NCBI RefSeq assembly: GCF_025751555.1
Contig: NZ_JAOWLB010000003.1
Coordinates: 186,001 to 250,000, forward strand
Length of the DNA: 64,000 nt
Direction: 5' to 3'
From: Ruegeria aquimaris
Lineage (GTDB): Bacteria; Pseudomonadota; Alphaproteobacteria; Rhodobacterales; Rhodobacteraceae
Below are positions 1-8,008 of this stretch, in pieces. The notes under the pieces are model-generated. The model was not told the DNA's origin and made no database searches. It saw only the letters and a list, made by a program, of their open reading frames with translations. The stretch's first letter is position 1. Every line of letters starts with the position of its first letter. The position numbers and the translations under genes are program-made.

Positions 1-2
1 TC

Positions 3-371
3 CCGCAGCCCGGCTCGAACGCGGTCGATGATCTGGCCTGGGCCGATAGCCAGGACGTGCTGATCGCGATGACCTGCAAACCTTACCGAACCGAGGTGAT
101 CGAGGCGGTGAAACTGGCCCGAGACCAGGGGCTGACCATCATCGGCATCTCGGACAGCCGCGCGAGCCCGGTCATCATGATGGCTGATCACCCCTTTGTA
201 GTGGCCGCCGATACGCCGCAGTTCTTTCCATCATCGGTTTCCACCATCGCCCTGCTCGAGACGCTCCTGTCCTTTGTCATCGCTTCGGCCAGCGACGAGA
301 TCGTCGAGCGGGTCGAGAAGTTTCACCTGCGCCGCCACCGGCTTGGCCTTTATGCAGAGGATCGTGAATGA
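3..371 (+). CDS. MurR/RpiR-family regulator, SIS domain (5' truncated)
   Basis: The window opens inside this gene; only the last ~122 codons are present, so no start can be given. The residues match the C-terminal sugar-isomerase (SIS) sensor domain of RpiR-type regulators, including the stretch VLIAMTCKPYRTEVIEAVKLA and the later GLTIIGISDSRASP. The N-terminal helix-turn-helix lies upstream of the window. The stop overlaps the start of the next gene (ATGA), so the two are probably translationally coupled and the regulator probably controls the Rieske oxygenase. The effector is unknown. Confidence 0.85.
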   Translation, partial: PQPGSNAVDDLAWADSQDVLIAMTCKPYRTEVIEAVKLARDQGLTIIGISDSRASPVIMMADHPFVVAADTPQFFPSSVSTIALLETLLSFVIASASDEIVERVEKFHLRRHRLGLYAEDRE

Positions 372-1456
372 CTGCTCCGCTCACGCGCTCGCTGGACGCG
401 CGCTATTACACCGATCCGGAGATCTATGCGCAGGAGAAGCAGGGGCTTCTGGCGCGCACCTGGCAATTTGCCGGTCATGTCAGCCAGGTCCGGAACACCG
501 GCGATTACTTTGCTTTCGAGATCGCGGGCGAGAACCTTTTCTGTATTCGCGGGCGTGACGGCGCGCTGCGGACATTCTACAACGTCTGCCAGCACCGGGC
601 GCATGAGATGGTCACCGGCAGCGGTAATACCCGCGTGGTGGTCTGCCCCTATCACGCCTGGACCTATGAGCTGACCGGCGAATTGCGCGCCGGGCCGAAC
701 ACCAAGGCGGTGCCGGGGTTCGAGCGGTCCGAGATCTGTTTGACCCCGGTGCGGACCGAGCTGTTCCACGGGTTCATCTTCGTCAATCTCGACGAAAATG
801 CCGCCCCGATGGACGATTGGTACCCCGGCGTGCGTGACGAATTGGCGGATTTTGTGCCGCATGTGGATGCGCTGGAACCGCTGGAATGGGTCGAGATCCC
901 GGAAGCCTGCAACTGGAAGGTCTCGGTCGAGAACTACTCGGAATGCTATCACTGCCCGACAAACCACCCGACCTTTGCCACCGGTGTCGTCAAACCCGAG
1001 ACCTATGACATTCAGCCCTCGCCAACCGGCTATGTCCTGCGCCATGTGACCGAATGCCAGAGCCTGGACCGGATGACCTATCCCATCGACCTGAATGTGC
1101 CGCATGCGGGCGACTACCGGTCGTGGTTCCTGTGGCCGATGTTCTCGTTCCAGTGCTATCCGGGCAATGTTCTGAACACCTATCACTGGCGCGCGACGGA
1201 CGTGGACCGCTGCACCGTCTGGCGCGGCTGGTACACGGTCGGTGGCGTCGATGACGATGTAATCCGGCGGCTTGCGATACAGGACCGCCAGACCACGGTC
1301 GAGGAGGATATCCGGCTGGTCGAGTCGGTGCATCGCGGACTGAAATCGCGCGGCTACCGGCCCGGCCCGCTGGTGCTGGACCCCGCCTGTGGCGTGATGT
1401 CGGAACATTCGATCGCCAAGCTGCAACACTGGATGCGCGAAGCGGTCGAGGTCTGA
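368..1456 (+). CDS. Rieske non-heme iron oxygenase, alpha subunit (GbcA/CntA-like)
   Basis: This is a 362-residue ring-hydroxylating-type oxygenase. The N-terminal Rieske [2Fe-2S] ligands are visible as C74-x-H76 and C93-x2-H96. The mononuclear iron site is E192-x2-H195-x4-H200, with D314 as the likely third ligand. The Glu rather than Asp before the first His, inside NYSECYHC, is typical of the subgroup that demethylates or oxidises quaternary amines (carnitine, glycine betaine, stachydrine), so such a substrate is more likely than an aromatic ring. No reductase gene is adjacent, so electrons must come from elsewhere. It is coupled by a 4-bp overlap to the upstream regulator. The substrate is inferred. 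Confidence 0.85.
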   Translation: MTAPLTRSLDARYYTDPEIYAQEKQGLLARTWQFAGHVSQVRNTGDYFAFEIAGENLFCIRGRDGALRTFYNVCQHRAHEMVTGSGNTRVVVCPYHAWTYELTGELRAGPNTKAVPGFERSEICLTPVRTELFHGFIFVNLDENAAPMDDWYPGVRDELADFVPHVDALEPLEWVEIPEACNWKVSVENYSECYHCPTNHPTFATGVVKPETYDIQPSPTGYVLRHVTECQSLDRMTYPIDLNVPHAGDYRSWFLWPMFSFQCYPGNVLNTYHWRATDVDRCTVWRGWYTVGGVDDDVIRRLAIQDRQTTVEEDIRLVESVHRGLKSRGYRPGPLVLDPACGVMSEHSIAKLQHWMREAVEV

Positions 1457-1460
1457 GCAG

Positions 1461-1508
1461 ACAAATTTTTGGAAAAATTTGTCCCAAAATCTTGCTAAAA
1501 TTTTGGGG
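1461..1508. repeat. Paired AT-rich hairpins (dispersed repeat, copy 1)
   Basis: Two adjacent inverted repeats fill the gap between the oxygenase and the next gene. The first is a perfect 10-bp stem (1461-1470 with 1473-1482, loop GG). The second is an 8-bp stem (1483-1490 with 1500-1507). The same layout, hairpin-GTCC-hairpin, recurs at 45403-45450 inside the phn operon, which suggests a dispersed intergenic element rather than a gene-specific regulator. There is no clean T-run, so it is not a classic terminator. Confidence 0.6.
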
Positions 1509-1541
1509 TCGGCGCTGGATCGACACGATTTGGAGGACTGG

Positions 1542-1934
1542 ATGACCGGAATTTTTGACGAGGACTTGTTCCTCAAGGGCCTGGCGCAACGCAAGGGTAC
1601 GCTTGGCGCGGAATATGTCGAACGCAACCTCGCCGCCGCCGATGATTTCACCCGTCCGTTTCAAGAGGCGATGACCGCCTGGTGCTGGGGGTTCGGCTGG
1701 GGTGACGATGTGATCGAGCCCAAGACCCGCTCGATGATGAACCTTGCCATGATCGGCGCTCTCGGCAAGATGCACGAATGGGAAATCCATTGCCGGGGTG
1801 CGCTGAACAACGGGGTGAGCAAGGACGAGATCCGGTCCATCATCCATGTTGTCGGCATCTATTGCGGGGTACCGCAGGCGCTGGAGTGTTTCCGGGTGGC
1901 GCGCAAGGTTTTGGAAGAGGCCGGTCAGATCTGA
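1542..1934 (+). CDS. Carboxymuconolactone decarboxylase (CMD/AhpD-like) family protein
   Basis: A 130-residue single-domain protein of the CMD family. It is all-helical, with the conserved core EWEIHCRGALNNGVS around residues 79-93, including the EIHC segment that carries the family His/Cys. The ATG at 1542 is chosen because a good GGAGG ribosome-binding site lies just upstream; a frame opening at 1479 would run through the hairpin repeat. Family members are gamma-carboxymuconolactone decarboxylases or peroxidase-like AhpD proteins, and this sequence does not decide between them. It probably belongs to the same unit as the Rieske oxygenase and is followed by a terminator. Confidence 0.8.
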   Translation: MTGIFDEDLFLKGLAQRKGTLGAEYVERNLAAADDFTRPFQEAMTAWCWGFGWGDDVIEPKTRSMMNLAMIGALGKMHEWEIHCRGALNNGVSKDEIRSIIHVVGIYCGVPQALECFRVARKVLEEAGQI

Positions 1935-1953
1935 TCCGGCGCATGTTCACCGC

Positions 1954-1978
1954 AAGGGCCCTGTCAACGGGCCCTTTT
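1954..1978 (+). terminator. Rho-independent terminator after the CMD gene
   Basis: An 8-bp stem AAGGGCCC/GGGCCCTT with a 7-nt loop is followed by TTTT, 20 bp after the stop codon. Confidence 0.8.
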
Positions 1979-2069
1979 CCTTTTCAGACCCAATTATGTT
2001 ACCGATTTTTTACAGATAGGCATTTTTCGTTACATTTATCTTGCCGCGAATCATTTTCCCACGTATTAC

Positions 2070-2083
2070 CCGACCAAGCGGTC
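2070..2083 (+). promoter_or_regulatory. Candidate PaaR (TetR-type) operator upstream of the thiolase/paaA unit
   Basis: The site CCGACCAAGCGGTC has the GACC-N4-GGTC dyad also found before paaG and the hydratase/dehydrogenase gene (12247-12264) and before paaZ (17421-17440). It lies 31 bp upstream of the thiolase start, in a promoter position. Assignment to the TetR protein encoded at 9061-9657 is inferred from co-occurrence. Confidence 0.6.
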
Positions 2084-2114
2084 ACCTAATGGTGACGGAG
2101 GAGACGGAGAAAAC

Positions 2115-3323
2115 ATGACCATGGACGCATTCATCTGCGACGCGCAGCGCACCCCGATCGGACGCTATGGTGGCGCCCTGAGCCAGGTCCGCACCGACGA
2201 TCTGGCCGCCGTGCCGCTGGCCGCCCTGGTCGCGCGCAACCCGCAGGTGGACTGGGCCAACCTTGACGATGTGATCTATGGCGACGCCAACCAGGCCGGT
2301 GAAAGCAACCGCAACGTTGCCCGCATGGCCGCTTTGCTGGCTGGGCTGCCGGTCGATGTGCCGGGCACCACGGTGAACCGGCTCTGCGCCAGCGGCATGG
2401 ACGCGGTCGGCATGGCCGCCCGCGCCATCAAGGCCGGCGATTATGACATGGCCATTGCCGGCGGTGTCGAGAGCATGAGCCGGGCGCCATTTGTGATGCC
2501 CAAGGCGACCAGCGCCTTTACCCGCGCCAACGCGGTCTATGACACCACCATCGGCTGGCGCTTCATCAACAAGAAGATGCACGAGATGTACGGCACCGAC
2601 TCGATGCCGCAGACCGCCGACAACGTGGCCGAGGATTATGATATCTCGCGCGCCGATCAGGACGCCTTCGCCGCCCGCAGCCAGGCCCGCTGGGCGGCTG
2701 CCCATGCGGCTGGCGTCTTTGGCGACGAGATCACACCCGTGAGCATCCCCCAGCGCAAGGGCGATGCCCTCGTGGTGGATACCGACGAACACCCCCGCCC
2801 CGGCACCAGCGCCGAGCAGCTGGGCAAGCTCAAGGGCGTGAACGGCCCCGACAAGAGCGTGACCGCAGGCAATGCCTCGGGCGTCAATGACGGTGCCGCC
2901 GCGATCCTGATGGCAAGCGAGGCCGCTGCCGCCCGGAATGGCCTGACCCCCATCGCCCGCGTGGTGGGCATGTCGGTCGCAGGTGTCGAGCCGCGCGTGA
3001 TGGGCATCGGGCCGGTTCCCGCCAGCCGCAAGGTACTTGCACGCGCGGGGCTCACCATCGAGCAGATGGATGTGATAGAGTTGAACGAAGCCTTCGCTTC
3101 GCAGGGACTTGCCACCCTGCGGGCGCTTGGGGTTGCCGACGATGCGCCGCATGTGAACCCCAATGGCGGCGCCATCGCCATCGGCCACCCGCTGGGCATG
3201 TCGGGGGCGCGTCTGGTGATGACCGCGGCCTATCAGTTGAAACGCACCGGCGGGCGCTATGCGCTCTGCACCATGTGCGTCGGAGTTGGTCAGGGCGCTG
3301 CCCTGATCCTGGAACGTGTGTAA
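2115..3323 (+). CDS. paaJ: Beta-ketoadipyl-CoA / 3-oxo-5,6-dehydrosuberyl-CoA thiolase
   Basis: A 402-residue thiolase. The nucleophilic Cys91 lies in NRLCASGMDAVG, and the C-terminal catalytic pair is His358 (GHPLG) and Cys388 (CVGVGQG). The length and the NRLCASG context fit the PaaJ/PcaF branch, which cleaves 3-oxoadipyl-CoA and the ring-cleaved dehydrosuberyl intermediate to acetyl-CoA and succinyl-CoA. It is first in the rightward paa unit, 15 bp before paaA. ATG codons at 2115 and 2121 are both possible; 2115 follows GGAGGAGACGGAG closely. Because paa genes follow, paaJ is preferred over pcaF. Confidence 0.9.
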   Translation: MTMDAFICDAQRTPIGRYGGALSQVRTDDLAAVPLAALVARNPQVDWANLDDVIYGDANQAGESNRNVARMAALLAGLPVDVPGTTVNRLCASGMDAVGMAARAIKAGDYDMAIAGGVESMSRAPFVMPKATSAFTRANAVYDTTIGWRFINKKMHEMYGTDSMPQTADNVAEDYDISRADQDAFAARSQARWAAAHAAGVFGDEITPVSIPQRKGDALVVDTDEHPRPGTSAEQLGKLKGVNGPDKSVTAGNASGVNDGAAAILMASEAAAARNGLTPIARVVGMSVAGVEPRVMGIGPVPASRKVLARAGLTIEQMDVIELNEAFASQGLATLRALGVADDAPHVNPNGGAIAIGHPLGMSGARLVMTAAYQLKRTGGRYALCTMCVGVGQGAALILERV

Positions 3324-3338
3324 GGGAGGAGAGCCCGA

Positions 3339-4331
3339 ATGTATGCGCAGATGATCAAGACCGCCAGCGATGGCATTAAATCCCGCGATGAGATGTCCGA
3401 CGAGGAACGTACCTTCCAGGACAAGATCGACGCGGATATCAAGATCGAGCCCAAGGACTGGATGCCAGAGGATTATCGCCGCACCCTGATCCGCCAGATC
3501 GGCCAGCACGCCCATTCCGAGGTCGTGGGCCAGCTGCCCGAGGGCAACTGGATCACCCGTGCGCCGACGCTGGAACGCAAGGCGATCCTGCTGGCCAAGG
3601 TGCAGGACGAGGCAGGCCACGGACTCTATCTCTACTCTGCCGCCGAGACCCTGGGTGTCAGCCGCGATGAACTGGTCGAGATGCTGCTGTCGGGCAAGAT
3701 GAAATACTCTTCGATCTTCAACTACCCGACCCTCAACTGGGCCGATATCGGCGCGGTCGGCTGGCTGGTCGATGGGGCGGCAATCATCAACCAGGTGGCG
3801 TTGCAGCGCACCTCTTACGGCCCCTACAGCCGCGCGATGATCCGCATCTGCAAGGAAGAGAGCTTTCATGCCCGCCAAGGGTATCACGCGATCATGGCGA
3901 TGGCGTTTGGTACGCCTGAGCAGAAGAAGATGGCACAGGACGCGGTCAACCGGTTGTGGTTCCCGGCGCTGATGATGTTCGGCCCCTCGGACAAGGACTC
4001 GGTCCATTCGGAACAGTCGATGGCCTGGAAGATCAAGATCAAGACCAACGACGAGCTTCGCCAGCAATTCGTGGACCAGACGGTGCCGCAGATCCTGTAT
4101 CTGGGCCTCGATCTGCCCGACCCGAATATCCAGTGGAACGAGGAACGTGGCCATTACGATTTCTCGGACCCGGACTGGTCGGAATTCTTCAACGTGATCA
4201 AGGGCAACGGCCCCTGCAACACCGACCGCCTGGCGGCCCGCGGCAAGGCCTGGGACGACGGCCAATGGGTGCGCGACGGTTTGCTGGCCCATTCCCGCAA
4301 GAAAGCGGCCGCCCGTATGGCGGCCGAGTAA
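3339..4331 (+). CDS. paaA: Phenylacetyl-CoA 1,2-epoxidase, catalytic subunit
   Basis: 330 residues, the full length of PaaA. This is the diiron subunit of the multicomponent oxygenase that epoxidises the ring of phenylacetyl-CoA. Candidate iron ligands are Glu61 (HAHSE), Glu91-x2-His94 (DEAGHG) and Glu173-x2-His176 (KEESFHARQ), the ferritin-like two-helix pattern. A GGAGGAG ribosome-binding site precedes the ATG. It starts the paaABCDE series, all on the same strand; the 94-bp gap to paaB is the largest in the series. Confidence 0.96.
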   Translation: MYAQMIKTASDGIKSRDEMSDEERTFQDKIDADIKIEPKDWMPEDYRRTLIRQIGQHAHSEVVGQLPEGNWITRAPTLERKAILLAKVQDEAGHGLYLYSAAETLGVSRDELVEMLLSGKMKYSSIFNYPTLNWADIGAVGWLVDGAAIINQVALQRTSYGPYSRAMIRICKEESFHARQGYHAIMAMAFGTPEQKKMAQDAVNRLWFPALMMFGPSDKDSVHSEQSMAWKIKIKTNDELRQQFVDQTVPQILYLGLDLPDPNIQWNEERGHYDFSDPDWSEFFNVIKGNGPCNTDRLAARGKAWDDGQWVRDGLLAHSRKKAAARMAAE

Positions 4332-4425
4332 GACCGAAGACAAAAACGCAAAGCATCGCAGCGCGCGGCTCCGGGGTATTGCCACCGGGTTTTTGTCCCG
4401 CGCCCAGTCAGGAGGAGATCGACTG

Positions 4426-4710
4426 ATGAAAAACGAATGGCCCCTGTGGGAAATCTTTATCCGCGGCCAGCACGGCATGAGCCACCGCCATGTGGGCAGC
4501 CTGCACGCCCCCGACGCAGCAATGGCGATCAAGAACGCCCGCGACGTCTATACCCGCCGCAACGAAGGCGTCAGCATCTGGGTGGTCGAGGCGCAGCATG
4601 TCGCCGCCAGCTCGCCCAGCGACAAGGGCCCGCTCTATGAGCCCAGCGAAAGCAAGGTCTATCGTCACCCGACCTTCTTCGACATTCCCGAAGAAGTGGG
4701 GGCCATGTAA
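4426..4710 (+). CDS. paaB: Phenylacetyl-CoA 1,2-epoxidase, small subunit
   Basis: A 94-residue protein with the typical PaaB opening MKNEWPLWEIFIRGQHGMSH, a non-catalytic subunit that bridges PaaA-PaaC dimers in the epoxidase complex. The ATG at 4426 follows the strong site GGAGGAG; an upstream in-frame start at 4393 lacks one. Its stop overlaps the paaC start by one base (TAATG), indicating translational coupling. Confidence 0.95.
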   Translation: MKNEWPLWEIFIRGQHGMSHRHVGSLHAPDAAMAIKNARDVYTRRNEGVSIWVVEAQHVAASSPSDKGPLYEPSESKVYRHPTFFDIPEEVGAM

Positions 4711-5471
4711 TGACCCGCGACGACGCATTCCTGCAATTCCTGCTCAGGATGGGGGACAATACCCTGGTCCTTGGCCACCGGGTCAGCGAATGGTGCGGTC
4801 ACGCACCGGTGCTGGAAGAGGATATCGCGCTGGCCAACACCGCGCTGGACCTGATCGGCCAGACGCAGATGTGGCTGGCCCTCGCCGGTGAGGTTCAGGG
4901 CGACGGCAAGAGCGCCGACGATCTGGCTTTCCTGCGCGACGCCTGGGATTTCCGCAACGCGCTGCTGGTTGAGGTGCCGAACGGCGATTTCGGCCGCACC
5001 CTGATGCGCCAGTTCCTGTTCGACAGCTGGCACAAGCTGATGCTTGAGCGGCTCAAGGGATCCTCGGACGAGCGTGTCGCCGCCATCGCCGAAAAGGCGG
5101 TGAAAGAGGTCACCTATCACGTGGAACGCTCGCGCGACACGGTGATCGGCCTGGGCGACGGCACCGAGGAAAGCCATGCGCGCATGCAAGAGGCGCTGGA
5201 TTACCTGTGGCCTTACGTAGGTGAGCTGTTCGCCGGCGACGCGGTGGATGCCGAGATGGTCGCGGCGGACATCGCCCCGGATCCGGCCAGCCTGCGCGCC
5301 GACTACGACGCGATCCTGGCCGAGGTCATGGCCGAGGCGACACTGAGCATCCCGAAATCGGGTTTCGCCCACAAGGGCGGCCGCGACGGGCGCATGCATA
5401 CCGAGCATCTGGGCCATCTCCTGACCAGCATGCAATGGCTGCAACGCGCCTATCCCGGCGCGCGCTGGTAA
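4710..5471 (+). CDS. paaC: Phenylacetyl-CoA 1,2-epoxidase, structural subunit
   Basis: A 253-residue ferritin-like protein of the PaaC type, the structural partner that forms a heterodimer with PaaA and has lost the iron site in the family. The residues match the family through the N-terminal LLRMGDNTLVLGHRVSEWCG and the C-terminal GRDGRMHTEHLGHLL. It overlaps paaB by one base and ends 4 bp before paaD. Confidence 0.95.
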   Translation: MTRDDAFLQFLLRMGDNTLVLGHRVSEWCGHAPVLEEDIALANTALDLIGQTQMWLALAGEVQGDGKSADDLAFLRDAWDFRNALLVEVPNGDFGRTLMRQFLFDSWHKLMLERLKGSSDERVAAIAEKAVKEVTYHVERSRDTVIGLGDGTEESHARMQEALDYLWPYVGELFAGDAVDAEMVAADIAPDPASLRADYDAILAEVMAEATLSIPKSGFAHKGGRDGRMHTEHLGHLLTSMQWLQRAYPGARW

Positions 5472-5475
5472 GCAC

Positions 5476-5937
5476 ATGGCACAACCGTCGGAACAGCAGG
5501 TCTGGGATTGGCTCGACGCCGTTCCAGACCCCGAGATCCCCGTGATCTCGGTCGTCGATCTGGGCATCGTGCGCGATGTCGCCTGGGAGGGGGAGACACT
5601 GACCGTGACCGTCACTCCCACCTATTCGGGCTGCCCCGCGACCTCGATCATCTCGATGGATATCGAGACTGCGCTGCGCGAACGGGGCATCCGGGATATC
5701 CGGATCAAGACCCGGATATCCCCCGCCTGGACCACCGACTGGCTGAGCGACAAGGGCAAGATGAAGCTGGAGGAATACGGCATCGCCCCGCCCCGCCCCG
5801 CCGGCGGCCCCGAACGCTGTCCGCGCTGCGGCAGCAAGGCGGTCGAAAAGGTGAGCCAGTTCGGCTCGACCCCGTGCAAGGCCCATTGGCGCTGTACCGA
5901 CTGCCTGGAACCCTTCGACTATTTCAAATGTATCTGA
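5476..5937 (+). CDS. paaD: Iron-sulfur assembly factor of the phenylacetyl-CoA epoxidase
   Basis: 153 residues. The N-terminal half is a MIP18/SufT-type (DUF59) domain with PDPEIPVISVVDLGIV. The C-terminus carries a zinc-ribbon-like four-cysteine module, with CPRCGSK near residue 115 and CTDC near the end. PaaD proteins are needed to mature the Fe-S or diiron components of the Paa oxygenase. It lies 4 bp after paaC and 10 bp before paaE. Confidence 0.93.
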   Translation: MAQPSEQQVWDWLDAVPDPEIPVISVVDLGIVRDVAWEGETLTVTVTPTYSGCPATSIISMDIETALRERGIRDIRIKTRISPAWTTDWLSDKGKMKLEEYGIAPPRPAGGPERCPRCGSKAVEKVSQFGSTPCKAHWRCTDCLEPFDYFKCI

Positions 5938-5947
5938 GGAGGACCGG

Positions 5948-7021
5948 ATGGCACGCTTTCACGATCTGGAAGTCACCGACATCCACAAGACGATCCGCGA
6001 CGCTGTCGTGGTCACGCTGAAACCCGCCAATGGCGCGGCCAGCGAGTTTGATTTCACCCAAGGCCAATACCTGACCTTTCGCCGCACGTTCGATGGCGAG
6101 GAACTGCGCCGCTCCTACTCGATCTGTTCGGGCAAGGATGACGGCGTGCTCCAGATCGGGATCAAGCGCGTCGATGGCGGCGCCTTCTCGACCTGGGCCA
6201 ACGAAGAGCTGAAGGTGGGCGACACCGTTCAGGCGATGCCGCCGATGGGGGGCTTTCACACCCCGCTCGATCCCGGCGCCGAGAAACAGTATCTGGGCTT
6301 TGCCGGTGGCTCGGGCATCACCCCGGTGCTGTCGATCATCAAGACGACGCTGGCGCGCGAGCCCCGGTCGCAGTTCACGCTGGTCTATGCCAACAAGGGC
6401 GTGAACACGATCATGTTCCGCGAGGAACTGGAGGATCTCAAGAACCTCTACATGGGCCGGTTCAACGTGCTGCATATCCTGGAAACGGATGCGCAAGAGA
6501 TCGAGCTGTTCACCGGTCTGGTCACCGAAGAGAAATGCGGCCAGCTGTTCGAGCACTGGATCGACATCCAGCATGTCGACACCGCCTTTATCTGCGGGCC
6601 TGAGCCGATGATGCTGGGCATTGCCGCCGCCCTGCGCGCGCACGGGCTGAGCGATGCGCAGATCAAGTTCGAGCTGTTCGCCAGCGCCCAGCCCGGCCGG
6701 GCCAAGCGCAAGGCGGTCTCGGCCGAGGCGGCCAAGGGGGCCAACCAGACCCGCGCCGCCGTCACGCTGGACGGCGCCACCCAGAGTTTCGACATGCCCA
6801 AGGACCTGTCGATCCTGGATGCGGCCCTGCAAAACAGCCTGGATGCGCCCTATGCCTGCAAGGCAGGAGTTTGTTCAACATGTCGCTGTAGGGTGCTGGA
6901 AGGCGAGGTCGAAATGGTCGCCAACCACGCGCTTGAGGATTACGAGGTCGAGAAGGGCTATGTGCTCAGCTGTCAGGCCTATCCGCTGACCGACAATGTC
7001 GTTGTCGACTACGACCAGTGA
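5948..7021 (+). CDS. paaE: Phenylacetyl-CoA epoxidase reductase (FAD/NADPH, 2Fe-2S)
   Basis: 357 residues. Residues 1-240 form a ferredoxin-NADP reductase module, with the FAD motif RRSYSICSG and the NAD(P) loop GFAGGSGITPVLSI. The C-terminal ~90 residues form a plant-type ferredoxin with cluster ligands C304, C309, C312 and C342. It passes NADPH electrons to PaaA. GAGGAG precedes the ATG. It is followed after 10 bp by the PaaA/PaaC-like gene, so that gene is probably co-transcribed. Confidence 0.96.
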   Translation: MARFHDLEVTDIHKTIRDAVVVTLKPANGAASEFDFTQGQYLTFRRTFDGEELRRSYSICSGKDDGVLQIGIKRVDGGAFSTWANEELKVGDTVQAMPPMGGFHTPLDPGAEKQYLGFAGGSGITPVLSIIKTTLAREPRSQFTLVYANKGVNTIMFREELEDLKNLYMGRFNVLHILETDAQEIELFTGLVTEEKCGQLFEHWIDIQHVDTAFICGPEPMMLGIAAALRAHGLSDAQIKFELFASAQPGRAKRKAVSAEAAKGANQTRAAVTLDGATQSFDMPKDLSILDAALQNSLDAPYACKAGVCSTCRCRVLEGEVEMVANHALEDYEVEKGYVLSCQAYPLTDNVVVDYDQ

Positions 7022-7031
7022 GGAGAGAGAC

Positions 7032-7790
7032 ATGGCCGAAGATATGACGATCGACAGCTATCTCGCCGCTGGCGGGATGCTGACCAATCCAACCAACGTG
7101 CCCGCGCGCTATCGCGCCGAGCTGATGAAGCTGATGGCCACCTTCGTGGACAGCGAACTGGCCGGTGCGGCGGGGTTTGCCGATATCATCAACCAGGGTC
7201 CGGGGATCAAGGAGCGGATCGCCGCCGCCAAGATCGTGCTGGAAAAGACCGACAATGCCGACCGCGTGCTGCGGATCATGGGAGAGTTCGGGGCTGACAC
7301 CCAGCGCTATGCCAACCACCATCCCTGGACCGCGCGGCTGGAGCGGGATGCCGATATCGGCGCCGCCCGGACCGAGCAGGACATGCGGCTGGCGGTGTTC
7401 AACTACCCGATCCAGGGCTGGGCCGACGCGGTGATGATGAACCTCTTGATGGCGCGCGCCGTGGTGGTGCAGCTGGCCGATTTCACCATGATCTCGTACC
7501 AGCCGCTGGCCGAGGCGTTCCGTGCCATCGCCCCGATCGAGACCCGGCATGGCGAACTGGCGCTGGAAGGCGCGGCAAAGCTGGTCGAAGACGGCGAGGT
7601 CGAAGCCCTGCAAGCCTCGGCCGATTACTGGTGGCCGCGAGTCGCCGCCAGCTTTGGCACCGGCAGCGCCGGGCGGACCGAGACGCTGCGCGCCATGGGC
7701 CTGCGCCGCACCGGCAATGCCGAGATGCGCACCCGTTGGGAGGCCGAAGCCGCCAACCTGCTGGACAGCCTGGGCCTGAAACGCCCCTGA
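7032..7790 (+). CDS. PaaA/PaaC-like ferritin-fold protein, phenylacetate cluster accessory
   Basis: A 252-residue protein resembling the phenylacetic acid catabolic (PaaA/PaaC) superfamily but distinct from both true subunits. It keeps one clear ExxH (IETRHGELALEG, near residue 175) and acidic residues at the other helix positions, while the DEAGHG-type motif of PaaA is altered to GEFGADTQ, so the diiron site is at best atypical. The ATG at 7032 follows GAGGAGAGAG 2-10 bp after paaE; an earlier in-frame start at 6996 would overlap paaE and is not needed. It may be an extra subunit, a chaperone or a separate oxygenase. The function is not established. Confidence 0.7.
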   Translation: MAEDMTIDSYLAAGGMLTNPTNVPARYRAELMKLMATFVDSELAGAAGFADIINQGPGIKERIAAAKIVLEKTDNADRVLRIMGEFGADTQRYANHHPWTARLERDADIGAARTEQDMRLAVFNYPIQGWADAVMMNLLMARAVVVQLADFTMISYQPLAEAFRAIAPIETRHGELALEGAAKLVEDGEVEALQASADYWWPRVAASFGTGSAGRTETLRAMGLRRTGNAEMRTRWEAEAANLLDSLGLKRP

Positions 7791-7797
7791 ATTGCCG

Positions 7798-7820
7798 CCG
7801 GGGCGCCCCTGTCGCCCCGG
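7798..7820 (+). terminator. Stem-loop at the end of the paaABCDE unit
   Basis: An 8-bp inverted repeat CCGGGGCG/CGCCCCGG with a 7-nt loop lies about 10 bp after the stop. There is no T-run, so it may act in mRNA stability or Rho-dependent termination. Confidence 0.4.
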
Positions 7821-8008
7821 TATCGCACTATCGGGCCGGCCAACGAGCCGGTCCCCCCTTACGCCCCCTCGGTTCTGCGAGGATGATGACGCCACGCGCG
7901 CCGGACGCTTCCGTCCTGTTTGCCTCTGACTATCCCAACGAGAGCGGACACGGATACACTACGACTGGATGGGCGAATGGCAGTTTCGAGCCCGAAGCGG
8001 ACGTGATG

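Noticed and set aside
2082-4532. Long open frame on the minus strand across the thiolase and paaA
   Set aside because: It is antisense to well-supported genes, rich in His, Arg, Gly and Asp as expected for GC-rich shadow frames, and matches no family.
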